A stretch of 64,000 nt of DNA from Microglena sp. YARC (taxonomy: Eukaryota; Chlorophyta; Chlorophyceae; Chlamydomonadales; Chlamydomonadaceae). The stretch's first letter is position 1, and every line of letters starts with the position of its first letter. Below, one piece after another: positions 47,166-58,495 of the stretch. Position numbers and translations under genes: made by a program. The notes beneath the pieces are model-generated. The model searched no databases. It was not told where the DNA came from and saw only the letters and a program-made list of their open reading frames with translations. The stretch lies in the NCBI GenBank assembly GCA_022414725.1, contig CM039464.1:7708777-7772776 (forward strand), given 5' to 3'.

Positions 47166-48289
47166 TATAGTGATGAGAGGGGTTTTGGATATAATGTAGT
47201 GAATGTGTTCATAAATCGGGCTCTTTTGGCAGGGTCATTGCAGGGCATGTAGACGCCTAAAATGTGGGTAGTGTTGTAATAGTTTGATGAGTGAATGACC
47301 AGCTATGTCAGTGGGGACTTCATGTTTAATTGGATGTGTAGTAAGAGCCTTTTTATAAGTGTGATAACTCCAGCTGAGCGGGTTACAATGTTGTCTGCAT
47401 TGGTAGCTTGCTTAATGGTTTTGCTGCTGTGATGAAAGTGGTAGTCCAGATAGGTCTTGTTTGATCATATTAATTATACCTGTGTTGTTAGAGGTGAGTT
47501 TGTTTCGGTGAGAATAGCAATGTCTGGCTCATTAGTTCGAATATGGTCGTAAGAGTGTTTCCCAGGATGAGAAGATGCCTCTGCAGTTGGAAGTGATAAT
47601 GTTAGTGAGATAGAGTGCATTTTTGCTGCTGTTGAACAGGATATGAGGTAGTGTGGGTTATTTTAATTCTTTTCGTTGAAGGGTTTTTTGTGGTGAGTCT
47701 GGGGGAGTAGGTTTCTTGGTAGGAGGTTCTGCTCCAAAGATCCTGCTCTGGCGCATCTTGTTGCTGTCGGGTATGGCAGGTCTAGTAGGGATAGGAAGGT
47801 TAGTCTTGGGAGGTTGAGTTGTATCCCTGTTTTTTTTTTTGTGGTCGGTGATTTATGTGTAGAGTTTGAGTGGAGGGAAGTGGGGTTGCAACGGGTAGAG
47901 GTTCTTTTAGGTTTCTTAGATTTGGGAGGCTCCTCATTCATCAGAGACAATGTCTACAGTTTCTGTAGGAGCTGGGGGCTCTGTAGGATCTGCAGGGTGA
48001 ATGTGATCTGTAGGGTGTGGAAGGTCTGAGAGAAGTTGTTGAAGTTGTGAGGAGTCTGTAAGATCCATCTGGTCTGTAAAGAAACTATCTGGTCTGAGGA
48101 GTCGGTAGCATTGTGAGTAAGAGTGGTAGGTAGGTCTATAATGATAGTTTGAGTTGGGTTGTTTGGTTCATAGTAAAATTTCAGGCTGGAAAAGTTGAGG
48201 CAGGGTAGTCCAGATGTGTCTGTAAGGGTGTAAAATGTGCCCTTGAAGATGTTGCCAGTCAGGAGGCTTCAGGGGATAGGGCCTTCAGA

Positions 48290-48911
48290 GTTCATATCCC
48301 ACCACTCACCGTCCAGTTGCTTAAACGGCCTTAGCATGTCCATATCCAGAGTGATAATGTAGGAGAAGCAAGAGCAGTTGGTAGGGATGCGTTGTAGGAT
48401 CTGTATCTGTGAGCTGCCCAGCATGATACCTTCAGAGATAGGTCAGTGAAGTCCCTGCGATTTCTGTGTGGGGGCTAATATGGTGGGAATGTATCTTGGG
48501 TTGGTGTGCTTAGTAAGGAGGCCAAGGTGAGATTTGTTGGAAGAAAGGTAGAAATTAATAAGATTGCTAGAATAGTTACCAGTGAGACTGTCATAGTGCC
48601 CTTCTAGGATCCATTGTTGGCACGTATAGTTGCGCACATGAGTGTCTAATTTTACAGAAAGTCTAGGATTTCGTCAAGATCAAGAGCTTTGTACCCCAGG
48701 TAAATGTTGATGGAGTGTATTTGGCAGTTGGAGTCGATTTGGGCTTCCCAATATGGGAGATTGGTGCGGTGGGTGGTCTGGGTTGTTTGTACGGCGGGGG
48801 TGGGGGTGGTGGCTTGGGTCCTCTCCATGGGGTCCTCCGGAGGTCCTCCTCACATAGTGGTTGATGGGGTTGTGATCTAGCCATGCTTCATTGGGTTGTC
48901 CTGGTTGTAGT
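48290..48911 (-). pseudogene. LINE A ORF1-like region, inner part
   Basis: Minus-strand pieces read LPYWEAQIDSNCQIHSINIY and, further on, GIMLGSSQIQILQRIPT. Matching pieces occur in the same order at 53386-52700 (PYWEPQAYNFCQSHAINTYL; GIMPGSTKEQILERLHPT). This suggests a duplicated ORF1 domain, or two related ORF1 regions on either side of LINE B2. It is Pro-rich; function unknown. Confidence 0.4.
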
Positions 48912-50289
48912 TACATTACATTACATTACATTACATTACATGTTAAAGTCTACTTGACACCGCGAGGGTGTATGAGACTCTGTGCTTTAAACAAAAAGAA
49001 AAAGCACCCACAAAGCAAAAACCCCATTACATCAGGGGTGTGTCGAGGACACAAACAAACCAAACTCCCAAACCACCGTTTTGGTGGCGTAGGTATTAAA
49101 CCCCTTAGAAGCCGGACCCAGATCTCAACCACTTACAGTGGCGGAGGTAAGAAGCTAACAAATGAGAAGTCACAAGAAGAAGAAAAAAAGGGATGATAAA
49201 TTACGGTGCCACTAAGCAGTCCCAGGGCTTCCTGTCTTGCTCTTCTACAAGTAGAAAGATAGTCGGCTAGGTTGCTCCAAAAAAGACTTAGTGCCATTTC
49301 CATTCATAAAGGTTCTGAATGTGGAATCGCAGAATTCCACATTCCATACGGTTAAGTTGTATCCTCATGGACATGCCTATAAATATCTGTAAACAGCTTC
49401 TGGTAGCGGAGGCGAATATCATTATAAAAAGGGCACTCAAACATATGCATTTCATCCTCAGGTTTTTGGAACCCACACATTTGACAGTGTCTCATTGAGC
49501 GAGGGATGTGTGCTCTATCCACCACCCTCATTCTTTCTGTGTTCAGCCAATGGGAACCCATTCTAAACTGTGCTATAGAACGAAATCTGATCCTGCTTAT
49601 GTAAGGCGGATGTAAAGGGAATCAAGCCATTCTCATCATTGCTGTTGGCTGCGAACCATTTTTGGTATCGGAGGCGTTTAAAGCCAACCCTTCTCTCATC
49701 AGGGATGTCTCTAACTGCATTGGTGTCACTTGGGTACTTAAACCTCCATGACTCAAAAACTTCAGAACATAATACCTTCGACATCGACAGCCTCCAAAAT
49801 GTTGATGTTTTTACTGGATCCTAGCTTGTGGAGAGCACAACGCAAGTCATGAACCCAGCCAGTGTTGGAGTCAAAAGATTCTCAAGAGCCATTCTAATGA
49901 GATCCTCAGGTTCTTTATGTATGGTCTTGTTCCAGAAGCGCAAAGCTTGTTTAAAGCCAGCAAAAACACAACGGGGTTTCTACCCAGCTCTTCCATGATA
50001 ATATTAGATGTAGTAGATTGGCAAACACCCAACATTTGTTTAAGTATATCCTCTATGCCATTTCTCACAAGCATGGTCATTTGAGATAAGTGTGTTGTTC
50101 AGAATAGAAGGAGCCCACACCTCACAGCCAAAATTCAGGATAGGTTGTACAAGAGAATCAAACAGGTGGGTTGAGAATATCAAATACTGTATATTCTCCA
50201 TAGTATGGCATCGCCTACGGAGCATGTGGTGTGCCTTTTGGCCTTAGTGAGCATCCTAGAAAAAAGCAGCTTTTGCACGATTGCTTGAG

Positions 50290-51215
50290 TCACCATCCAC
50301 AAAGAGGGATCCCAAGTAGATAAAAGATAAACTTTGTAGAAAGTTTGTGCTCCATCATAGACAAATTTGTAATCAGGATCCATGCGGGCCTCATCACAGA
50401 GAATTGCTTGTTGAAAACGACAATCTCAGTTTTCTTTATATTCACAGCCATCTTAGTAGCCTCACAGAAATCTCTCAGACAGTCAAGCATCGCTTGCATA
50501 TCTGCCGGGGATTCTGCCATTATAGCTAAGGTCATCAGCATAAAGTAACAGTTGCAGAATCTTTCCCCTAAGCTCAGCCCTACATTTGGGAGCTTGGATT
50601 GGAGGAACGATTCAATTCTATCAATGAACAGACCGAATAGGAGTGGGGATAGGGGGTCTCCTTGTTTAACTCCTACAAGGGATGGAAAGGAGGATCCAAT
50701 GTCCCCATGTAGGCGAACTTGGAAAACAACATGAATATACATGGACTTCAGAATACTGAGATAGGGGTCCTTGACTCCTAGCCTTGCTAAGCAATCCCAT
50801 AGCAAGTCTCTGTTGACCCAATCATAAGCCTTCTTGAAATCAACAAAAGCCACAAAGAGTGGTTTTTTCTTTTCTCTATTTTTATCTACAATATGGTTAA
50901 GAATGAATGATGCATCTGCAGTACCCCTACCACTTCTAATCCATATTGGCCAGCGGCTCTGAGGTTGAATTCTTCTGACCAATCATCTAGTCTACGTAGC
51001 ATGCAAAGGGAGAAGATCTTTCCTATGGAGTTGCTCACCGCAAGACCTCGATAGTTGTCCTTGTCATACACACTGCCTTTGGATTTGGGTACGGGTACCA
51101 AGGCAGCTGCAGCCCATTGGCTAGGGTAAGAAGTCTTCCAGATGAGATTAAACAGGTTAGTCATAGCTTTGTACAAATCGGGAGTTGGCTTCATGGGAAG
51201 CAAAATCTGTACCAT
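50290..51215 (-). pseudogene. LINE B reverse transcriptase
   Basis: Overlapping ORFs 51215-50886 (LVPVPKSKGSVYDKDNYRGL) and 50982-50290. The second has FVDFKKAYDWVNRDLL, then GVKQGDPLSPLLFGLFIDRI, then ESPADMQAMLDCLRDFCE. The catalytic YADD block needs one base change near 50530 to be in frame. This enzyme would prime cDNA synthesis at the target nick. Confidence 0.75.
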
Positions 51216-51890
51216 TCTGCAGGGATACCATCTACCCCGGGGGAGGAGTTTTTCCGTAGGGATTGAGAACAGAAAACACCTCCTTGGTGGTAAAGTCTTG
51301 ACATAACCATGTTGGTGCGGCCTCTATCTGAGGTCCATCAGCTTGAGGGACAAAGTCCCTAGCATCCAGACTTGGATCAATACCTACTTGCACATCAAAG
51401 AGGTCTGCAAAATAATCAGTCCAATCATGAATTGTGATGTCTGCCGTAGTGGCCTTGTTAGGCTCACGCACGTCTTTCCAAAAACTTTTCGGATTATGCC
51501 GAAGATTCGTATGAAGTTCTCCATGCGTGTTTCTAGCCACTTCCTCTTCTTCGTCTGAGAATCCTCTTGTACTCCTTGTGCATAGAACCAGCCAAGTCAG
51601 AGCTAGAGCCATGTTGATGTTCTGCTTGGCTTGCTGCCTGTCTAGCACGATTGCATTCATCATCATACCATGCGTTCACGGGCCCGTGCTTACGCTTCGC
51701 TACAGGTTTGTGACATGGTGTGCATTTGCTTATGGCTAGTTCAATAGCACTAGCAATCCCCTTCTCTGAATCTTCCATAGATGAGCTATGGAGTGCATTG
51801 TCAAGTAATCGGTTAACGTCTGGATCACGCTTAATTGTGTGTGCATACATCTGGACATAGTTGTCTTTCCATTTCAGTTTGGGCGAAGGT

Positions 51891-52697
51891 TTACCACAGC
51901 AGGTGTACTAATAGTACCTTGAGAAGGCCTAAGGCAGCATCTGGTATGTGGAAGTGTGATAGGCATGTGGTCAAACTTTCCACCCCGGGCCTGAGAGGGC
52001 AGTCATGCTTGGGAGCCACACTAAACTTGACACCTGGGGTGTTGAGAAGACTAGGGGCGGCTAGCGCATAATCAATGACAGATTTCTTGTCCATGCCATC
52101 TGCAAAGAAGGTATGTGCACCTTGCATATCACCTTCTGTTCAACCGTTAAGGATGATAAGACCAGTTACTACACATAGCTGGAGTAGGGCCCCCCCCAAT
52201 CGATTGGGGGGAGCTGTGTCCATGCTACACCTCGGTTGAATGGTTTGGTTGGGGGCTGTACTATTGGTTTGGGATACTGGTTCATCTCCTAACTCGGTAT
52301 CATCATTGTCCACACCAAGACCAACCCGAGCGTTGAAGTCACCCATCACCATAACGTTGCCTTTTTCCTGGAAGTTCCCAATGATTTTACCTAGAGTGAG
52401 GAAGTGGTCCTCTATACTAATGCAGTCGTCACCATGTTTGTAGTATGAGCTGTTAGCATGTGGGATATAGCACCCACCAATGTGTGTTCCATGTATGCGA
52501 ATCCATGCCATGCCTAATTCAGGTGCCTCATGGACTAAAGTAGCATTTAGGCAAGTGCGGACATAGATAGCGACCCCCCCATCCTTGCTCAACTTGGGGC
52601 GAGGGGCACAAGATAGTGTATAGGTGTGGCCCTGGATGCTCGCCCATTTACGAGGGGTGTTCAGGAGAATGGGTTGGTGTTTGAGAGAGTCTATCAA
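51891..52697 (-). pseudogene. LINE B APE-type endonuclease
   Basis: ORF 52697-52140 contains KDGGVAIYVRTCLNATLVHE and NVMVMGDFNARVGLG (the GDFNA block). ORF 52127-51891 continues with KKSVIDYALAAPSLL and PKHDCPL (the late Asp-x-x-Leu/Pro block with HDCPL in place of SDHxP). It would nick target DNA. The first catalytic Asn/Glu region is not present. Confidence 0.7.
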
Positions 52698-53386
52698 GTA
52701 CCACTCACCCTGGAAGTGTTTGATTGTGGCTGCATGGCCAAATACCGTGCTGAAGTTGAGTATGCATGCCTGGTGGGGTGGAGGCGCTCTAATATCTGTT
52801 CCTTTGTGCTGCCCGGCATGATGCCCTTGGGGTATGTCTCTCGGTGTCCATGGTTAGGAAGGGGAAGCTGAGCAGGGGTGTAAGGGGTTATACAACGGGG
52901 TGAGGATGCCCACAATGGGTTGGTGTAGATGCAGGAAGGAGCTAAGCAGGGGACTGAGAAGTTGCCCTGGCCGTGTCCAGTTGTGTAGTGCTCGTCCCTA
53001 ATTCTACGGCGGCTGGTGTGGAGGTGATCAGCGTATGCGAGATAGCTAGGGGTTCTATGTACGGACCTCCTAGGTAGGTATTTATGGCGTGGGACTGGCA
53101 GAAATTATATGCTTGGGGTTCCCAGTATGGGAGGTGGGGTTGGGAGGGGAGAAGAGGGAGGGAGAGGGGGTTGTCTCCTCCTCTACACGTGGGGTGGGGG
53201 GGTGGGCAGTTGGATCTGGATGTGTTTAGGCTGGTGGGGATGGCTGGGTGGGGGAGGCTGTTGGTGGCCTGGGGACCCCCAAGTTGGCTATTCATTGAGT
53301 GGGCCTGGCAGAGGTCGAATACTTGAGGTTCCCAGTATGAGGGGTGGGGCGGGGGTAGGGGGGTATGGAGTGGGGGCGAGGTCTGT

Positions 53387-54304
53387 ATGTATTCCATTCA
53401 ATTAAACTTAATTTAATCAACGTGATTTGAATGCATTTAATTGCTTTAATTTTTATGCATTCGTATTGTACCATTTTTGTCTCTTCTTCTGAACGAAAAC
53501 TAACATTTCCTATAAATAAGACTTGATCCAATATCTTCATACACTCTTGGATAAACAGAGGAAGATTCGTTCGGCCTTACATTTCTGAATTGCACATCAG
53601 ATAATGAAGAGGAATCATTTTACTCTCAGATTGGGAAATCGGGTTATGCTCATTTTCCCTCGAATTCAGTAAGGCTTTGTCTGTGTGTCAATACATTCAA
53701 AACCACATGGTATTCTTCTTGAACGGTTCCAGAATCAAATACCGGTAAGTGACAACAGGGTTGTGCAGGATGCAACATGGGGAGGGTCCGTTGCGTCACA
53801 GACGTAACATGGGAAAGTCTGTTGCGTCACAGACGTAACATGGGGAGGGTCCGTTGCGTCACAGACGTAACATGGGAGAGTCCGTTGCGTCACAGACACA
53901 ACATGGGGAGGGTCCGTTGCGTCACAGACGTAACATGGGAGAGTCCGTTGCGTCACAGACGTAACATGAGAGAGTCCGTTGCGACAGACGTAACATGGGA
54001 GAGTCCGTTGCGTCACAGACGCAACATGGTGAGGGTCCGTTGCGTCACAGACGTAACACCGTTGCGTCCCAGATGCAGGTTCAGGATGTTGGTTGAGTCG
54101 CAGACGCAGGTTCAAGATGTTGGTTGCGTCTCACCCATCAGTTGATTCGGTGTCACCGACTAGGTGACACTACGTGACACTAGGTGACACCTACTAGGTG
54201 ACACTAGATCCTTCCATGGAACTAAGGTAGTTTTCATCTATCAGTTTCCTCAGTCGGGTAGTGGGAAGAAGTTATAAATCGATACACACCGGTATTACGC
54301 ACTA
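53387..54304 (+). repeat. right copy of ~0.95-kb direct repeat flanking LINE A
   Basis: Same as 38678-39662 apart from a few base changes and a minisatellite of nine 33-bp units instead of eleven (about 53771-54060). It ends CGCACTA and then continues into unrelated CCTTGCTTGTA repeats. Confidence 0.9.
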
Positions 54305-54402
54305 CCTTGCTTGTACTTTGCTTGTACCGCCTTGCACCACCTTGTACCACCTTGCTTGTACCGCCTTGTACCACCGTGTACCGCCTTGTACCACTTTGCT
54401 TG
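54305..54402. repeat. CTTGTACCACC short tandem repeat
   Basis: Interrupted units of ACCTTGCTTGTACC / GCCTTGTACCACC over about 100 bp. Confidence 0.75.
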
Positions 54403-54524
54403 TAAGTCTCTGATGAGATAATCAAGCATCTCAGTTTTCCCACTCTCATCCCATGAAGAGGACATCTTAGTATGGTTTACAGTATTCCTCCTTCCTTGCT
54501 AGTAGCTAGCGGCTAGTAGCTAAG

Positions 54525-54994
54525 CAGGGTTGTGTAGTACGGACAGTACGCACCTAAAATCCGTACCGTACTCGTTTTCCTGAAAATTGAGTACGCGTAC
54601 GGTCCGTACTCAAGAAAGTAATGATAACGCCTGGTGGGGCGTGGTGTTAAGGGAGCCCGTCGTACGCGGGTGGGGAGCGGTCTCCTACCTCAACTGAACA
54701 AGCTACCATCGCGGTTGACGACGACGTACTCAAGAAACATACTTGCATAGTCAGTTCCATGATACTAAGTGGCATAACTTTTGATGCCTTCGAATTTTGA
54801 CATGATCAGTAGACCACTGTAAAGCCAGGAATGCCCTCTACATGTTTCCATTGGAACCGAGGTCAAATTAGGAGGAACACAAAGTTTATTAGGTCAGGGA
54901 ATGTTATGATACTAAAAATCGTACCGTACTCAAACCGCACTCACTTCTAAAACCCGTACCGTATCCGTACCCGTATCCGTACTACACAACTCTG
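54525..54994. mobile_element. 470-bp hAT-type MITE with 8-bp TSD
   Basis: Terminal inverted repeats of 19 bp (CAGGGTTGTGTAGTACGGA on the left, one mismatch on the right). Perfect 8-bp target duplication TAGCTAAG at 54517-54524 and 54995-55002. The interior has CCGTACCGTACTC-type repeats near both ends and no ORF. CAGGG ends with an 8-bp duplication are typical of hAT elements. It sits in the repeated 3' flank of the minus-strand arsM copy. Confidence 0.9.
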
Positions 54995-55002
54995 TAGCTA
55001 AG

Positions 55003-55202
55003 TGGCTACAAGAGTCTAGTAGCGTCAGGCCCCCGATGCACAGTCTCCAGCTCCACCTCCACCTCCACCAGAGGCAGCTAGTAGCTAGCAGCTAGTAGCT
55101 AAGTGGCGACAAGAGTCTAGCAGCAGGCTCCAGTGGCACAGTCTCCAGCTCCACCAGAGGCAGCTAATAGCTAGCGGCTAGTAGCTAAGTGGCTAAAAGA
55201 GT
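55003..55202 (-). repeat. tandem copies of the arsM terminal-exon end
   Basis: Two extra copies of the exon end plus 3' flank lie downstream of the real stop: about 55128-55200 and 55010-55127. Each repeats CTAGCAGCAGGCTCC, CAGTCTCCAGCTCCACC and TAGCTAGTAGCTAAG (plus strand). The MITE at 54525 is inserted in a further partial copy. Confidence 0.75.
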
Positions 55203-55346
55203 CTAGCAGCAGGCTCCAGAGGCACAGTCACCAGCTCCTGCTCCACCAGAGGCAGCAGCAGACACACCAATAGGAACAGCTCCACCACTACAGTCGAATT
55301 GACCAAAGTGGACGTCCCTGTTGCCGGTCACCTCAAAGTGGGGAGC
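55203..55346 (-). CDS. arsM: arsM terminal exon
   Basis: 144 bp, 47 residues plus stop, after acceptor CCCACCCACAG. Starts APHFEVTG and ends GDCASGACC. The Cys-Cys end recalls the metal-binding tails of algal and bacterial ArsM. It differs from the plus-strand copy at a few positions only. Confidence 0.85.
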   Translation of the reverse strand, partial: APHFEVTGNRDVHFGQFDCSGGAVPIGVSAAASGGAGAGDCASGACC

Positions 55347-58300
55347 CTGTGGGTGGGCGGTTGGGTTGGGGGGGTTGAGTTGGGAAGGGTTGGGTTTGGG
55401 GGGAAGTATGGGGTGGTGGTTTGGTTTGGTTTGGTTTGGTTTGGGTTGGTAAGATGTGTGCGCACAGTGTCAAACAAAAGTGTCAGTGTGCGGGAATTGT
55501 CAGACAAAAAAGTGTCAGTGTGCGGGCAGTGTCAAACAAAAGTGTCAGTGTGCGGGAAGTGTCAAACAAAAAAGTGTCAGTGTGCGGGCAGTCTCAAAGA
55601 AAAGTGACGAACAAAAGTTTTAGTGTGCGGACAGTGCCAAACAAAAAAGTGTCAGTGTGTACATATGGCGTCACACAAAAAACATCTCACTCCACCCCTC
55701 TCTTACTCACCAAGCAAGTCTCTCAAACCAACCATTGAAGCCAAATTGCCATACACACAGCTTTACACAAAACACATCTCACGCCACCCAGTTTTTTTTT
55801 TCAAATCTGAAATGGGTTTCTTCTAGCTTTATCGTTTCAGGGCTCCTCCAGGGGCAGCGTTTTGTAGCTTTTAAGGGCAATTTTGGGCCAGGTGTCACAA
55901 AAATAGGGCAAAACATTTTTTTTCTTTTTTCTTTTTTTATAGCGATAATTTCGCCGAATCGGGGTCAAAACTAGCGATCGCTATATATAGCGGGGGAAAA
56001 ATCTGACTGATCTCTGAGTGTGTGCGTATGGCTTAACACAAAACATATCTCACGCCACCCCTCCTTTACTGACCAACCAAGTCTCTCCAACCATTGAAGC
56101 CGAGTTGCCGCAAACAAATAGCTGCACACAAAACACATCTCACGCCACCCCTCCCTTACCCACCAACCAAGTCTCTCCAACCATTGAAGCCCAGTTGCCA
56201 CATACATATGGCTGCACACAAAACACATCTCACGCCACCCCTCTCTTACCCACCAACCAAGTCTCTCCAACCATTGAAGCCCAGTTGCAGCAAATAAATA
56301 GCTGCACACAAAACACATCTCATGCCATTCCCTCCCTTACTCATCAACCAACTCTCTCCAGTCAATGAAGTTAAGTTGCCGCACACATATGGCTGCACAC
56401 AAAAACACATCTCACGCCAATCCTTCCCTTCCTCACCAACCAAGTTTCTTCAACCGACCATTTAATTTCAGTTGCCACATACATATGGCTGCACACAAAA
56501 CACATCTAACGCCACCCCTCCCTTACTCACCAACCAAGTCTCTCCAACCAACCATTGAAGCCCAGTTGCCACATACATATGGCTGCACACAAAACACATC
56601 TCACGCCACCCCTCCCTTACTCACCAACCAAGTCTCTCCAACCAACCATTGAATCCCAGTTGCCACATACATATGGCTGCACACAAAAGACATCTCACGC
56701 CACCCCTCCCTTACTCACCAACCAAGTCTCTTCGACCATTGAAGCCGTGTTGCCGCACACCAGCATGGGCTTGCCCTTCACGAACCTGCACTCATGCAAG
56801 CAAGGGGTAGCTAAATAGGCAATAGGGGCTATCACACCAGCATGGGTGTGCCCTTCAAGAACCTGCACTCATGCAAGCAAGGGGTAGCTAAATAGGCAAT
56901 AGGGGCTATCACACCAGCATGAGCTTGCCCTTCACGAACCTGCACTCATGCAAGCAAGAGGTAGCTAAATAGGCCATATGGGTAGCTAAATAGGCTACAT
57001 AGCTAGCTAAATAGGGTATGTGGGTAGCTAAATAGGCTACATGGGTAGAGGGGTAGCTGAATAGGAAGAGGGCGCGACAAGGATGTTCCAGGACATAACA
57101 AAACATCACATACTATCTGCCCTCCTGAAACTTCTCAGCATAAAAACATTCACCACCTGCTATCGATCAACATCACACGTATGGATGCATGTTTTCAGTC
57201 CAATCCAGGACATAACACAACATAACAAAACGCCACATAACATAACATAACATAACATAACATAACACAACATAATGCACCTCATACATGTGGTGGCCAT
57301 TATAGTTGTATGTAACCTCATCAAACCAATCAGCATAAGACATCCACCACCTCCTATCTATAAACATCACATGTATGGATGTATGTTTGCAGTCATGTCC
57401 GGGATATAACACAACATAATACACCTCATATGCAATAGCATAGCATAACATAAATTACATAATGCACCTCATACCTGTGGTGGCCATTCTAGTTGTATTT
57501 AACCTCCTCAAACCTACCAGCATAACACATCCACCTCTTATCGATCAACCTCACATGTATGGATGCATGTTTACAGTCCAGGGCAAAACATAAAATAACA
57601 TAACATAATGCCACATAACATTAAATAATGCTCCTCATACCTGTGGTGGTCGTCCTAATTGTATATACCCTCCAGGGTATTTCCGTTGACCAAATTGGCC
57701 AGGGCTTTAACGCACTTGAAAACAAAAAACTGGCTGTGTAGTGCAAAAAGCGCAAAAAATGCTTGCTGCGCCCACAGGGGGTTGCAAAAAACTGCGCGAA
57801 ACGCGCAGTGAGGCTCAAAAAGGCAGCGCGCCAGTGTGCGCTTGGAAGTACCCTGATACCCTCCTCATACCTATAAGCTTAAAATATCCACCACCTACTA
57901 TCGATCAACCTCACATGTACGGATGTATGTTTACAGTCCAGGACAAAACATAACATAACATAATGTCACATAACATAAAATAATGCTCCTCTACCTGCGG
58001 TGGACATTCTAGTTGTATCTACCCTCTTAAAACCTATCAGCATAACACATCCACCACCTCCTATCGATCAACCTCACATGTACGGATGTATGTTTACAGT
58101 CCAGGACAAAACATAACATAACATAACATCACATAATGTAACATAACATGAAATAATGCTCTTCGTACCTGTGGTGGTCGTCCAAGTCATACACGTTTTT
58201 GTGGCCTTGGATGGTTCCCTTGTATGTGGCCATCTGACCATAATCCTGTGGAGGTGGGGTGGGGTGTGTGTGTGTTGGGGGGATGGGGTGGCGGTGGGTG

Positions 58301-58461
58301 CGTGTGTGTGTGGGGTGTGGGGTGTGGGGTGGGTGGGTGGGGCAGGTGGGTGGTGGTCGGTGGCAAGTGGTGCGTGGTGGTTGTCCAAGGCATACGCACT
58401 TGTGAGGCTTTGTATGGTTCCCTTGTATGTGGCCATCTGACCATAATCGTGTGGGTGGTGT

Positions 58462-58495
<34 letters not shown>

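Larger units (their letters stand above)
48912..52700 (-). mobile_element. LINE B copy 2 (endonuclease-RT), nested in LINE A
   Basis: The (TTACA)n tail is at 48912-48940. In 5' to 3' order: APE endonuclease (52697-51891: MVMGDFNARVG; SVIDYALAAP), RT (51215-50290: FVDFKKAYDWV; GVKQGDPLSPLLF; YADD region near 50540) and C-terminal CQMCGFQKPEDEMHMFECP (about 49490). There are frameshifts, one right at the YADD motif. The start of the endonuclease domain is missing, so it is 5'-truncated near 52700; the exact 5' edge is uncertain. Confidence 0.75.
39663..53386 (-). mobile_element. LINE A, Dualen/RandI-like, interrupted by two LINE B copies
   Basis: The 3' end is at 39663, with a (TTGAAA)n tail; the 5' end is taken as 53386, where the flanking direct repeat resumes. 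Parts in 5' to 3' order: ORF1-like repeats (53386 to about 52700, and 48884 to about 48290), APE endonuclease (to about 46900), RT (45907-45064), RNase H (41823-41035), CCHC zinc motif (about 40610-40570), and an RPD...E restriction-like endonuclease (40307-39753). LINE B inserts take up 43490-44226 and 48912 to about 52700. Frames are broken in many places, so it is not intact. Confidence 0.75.
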
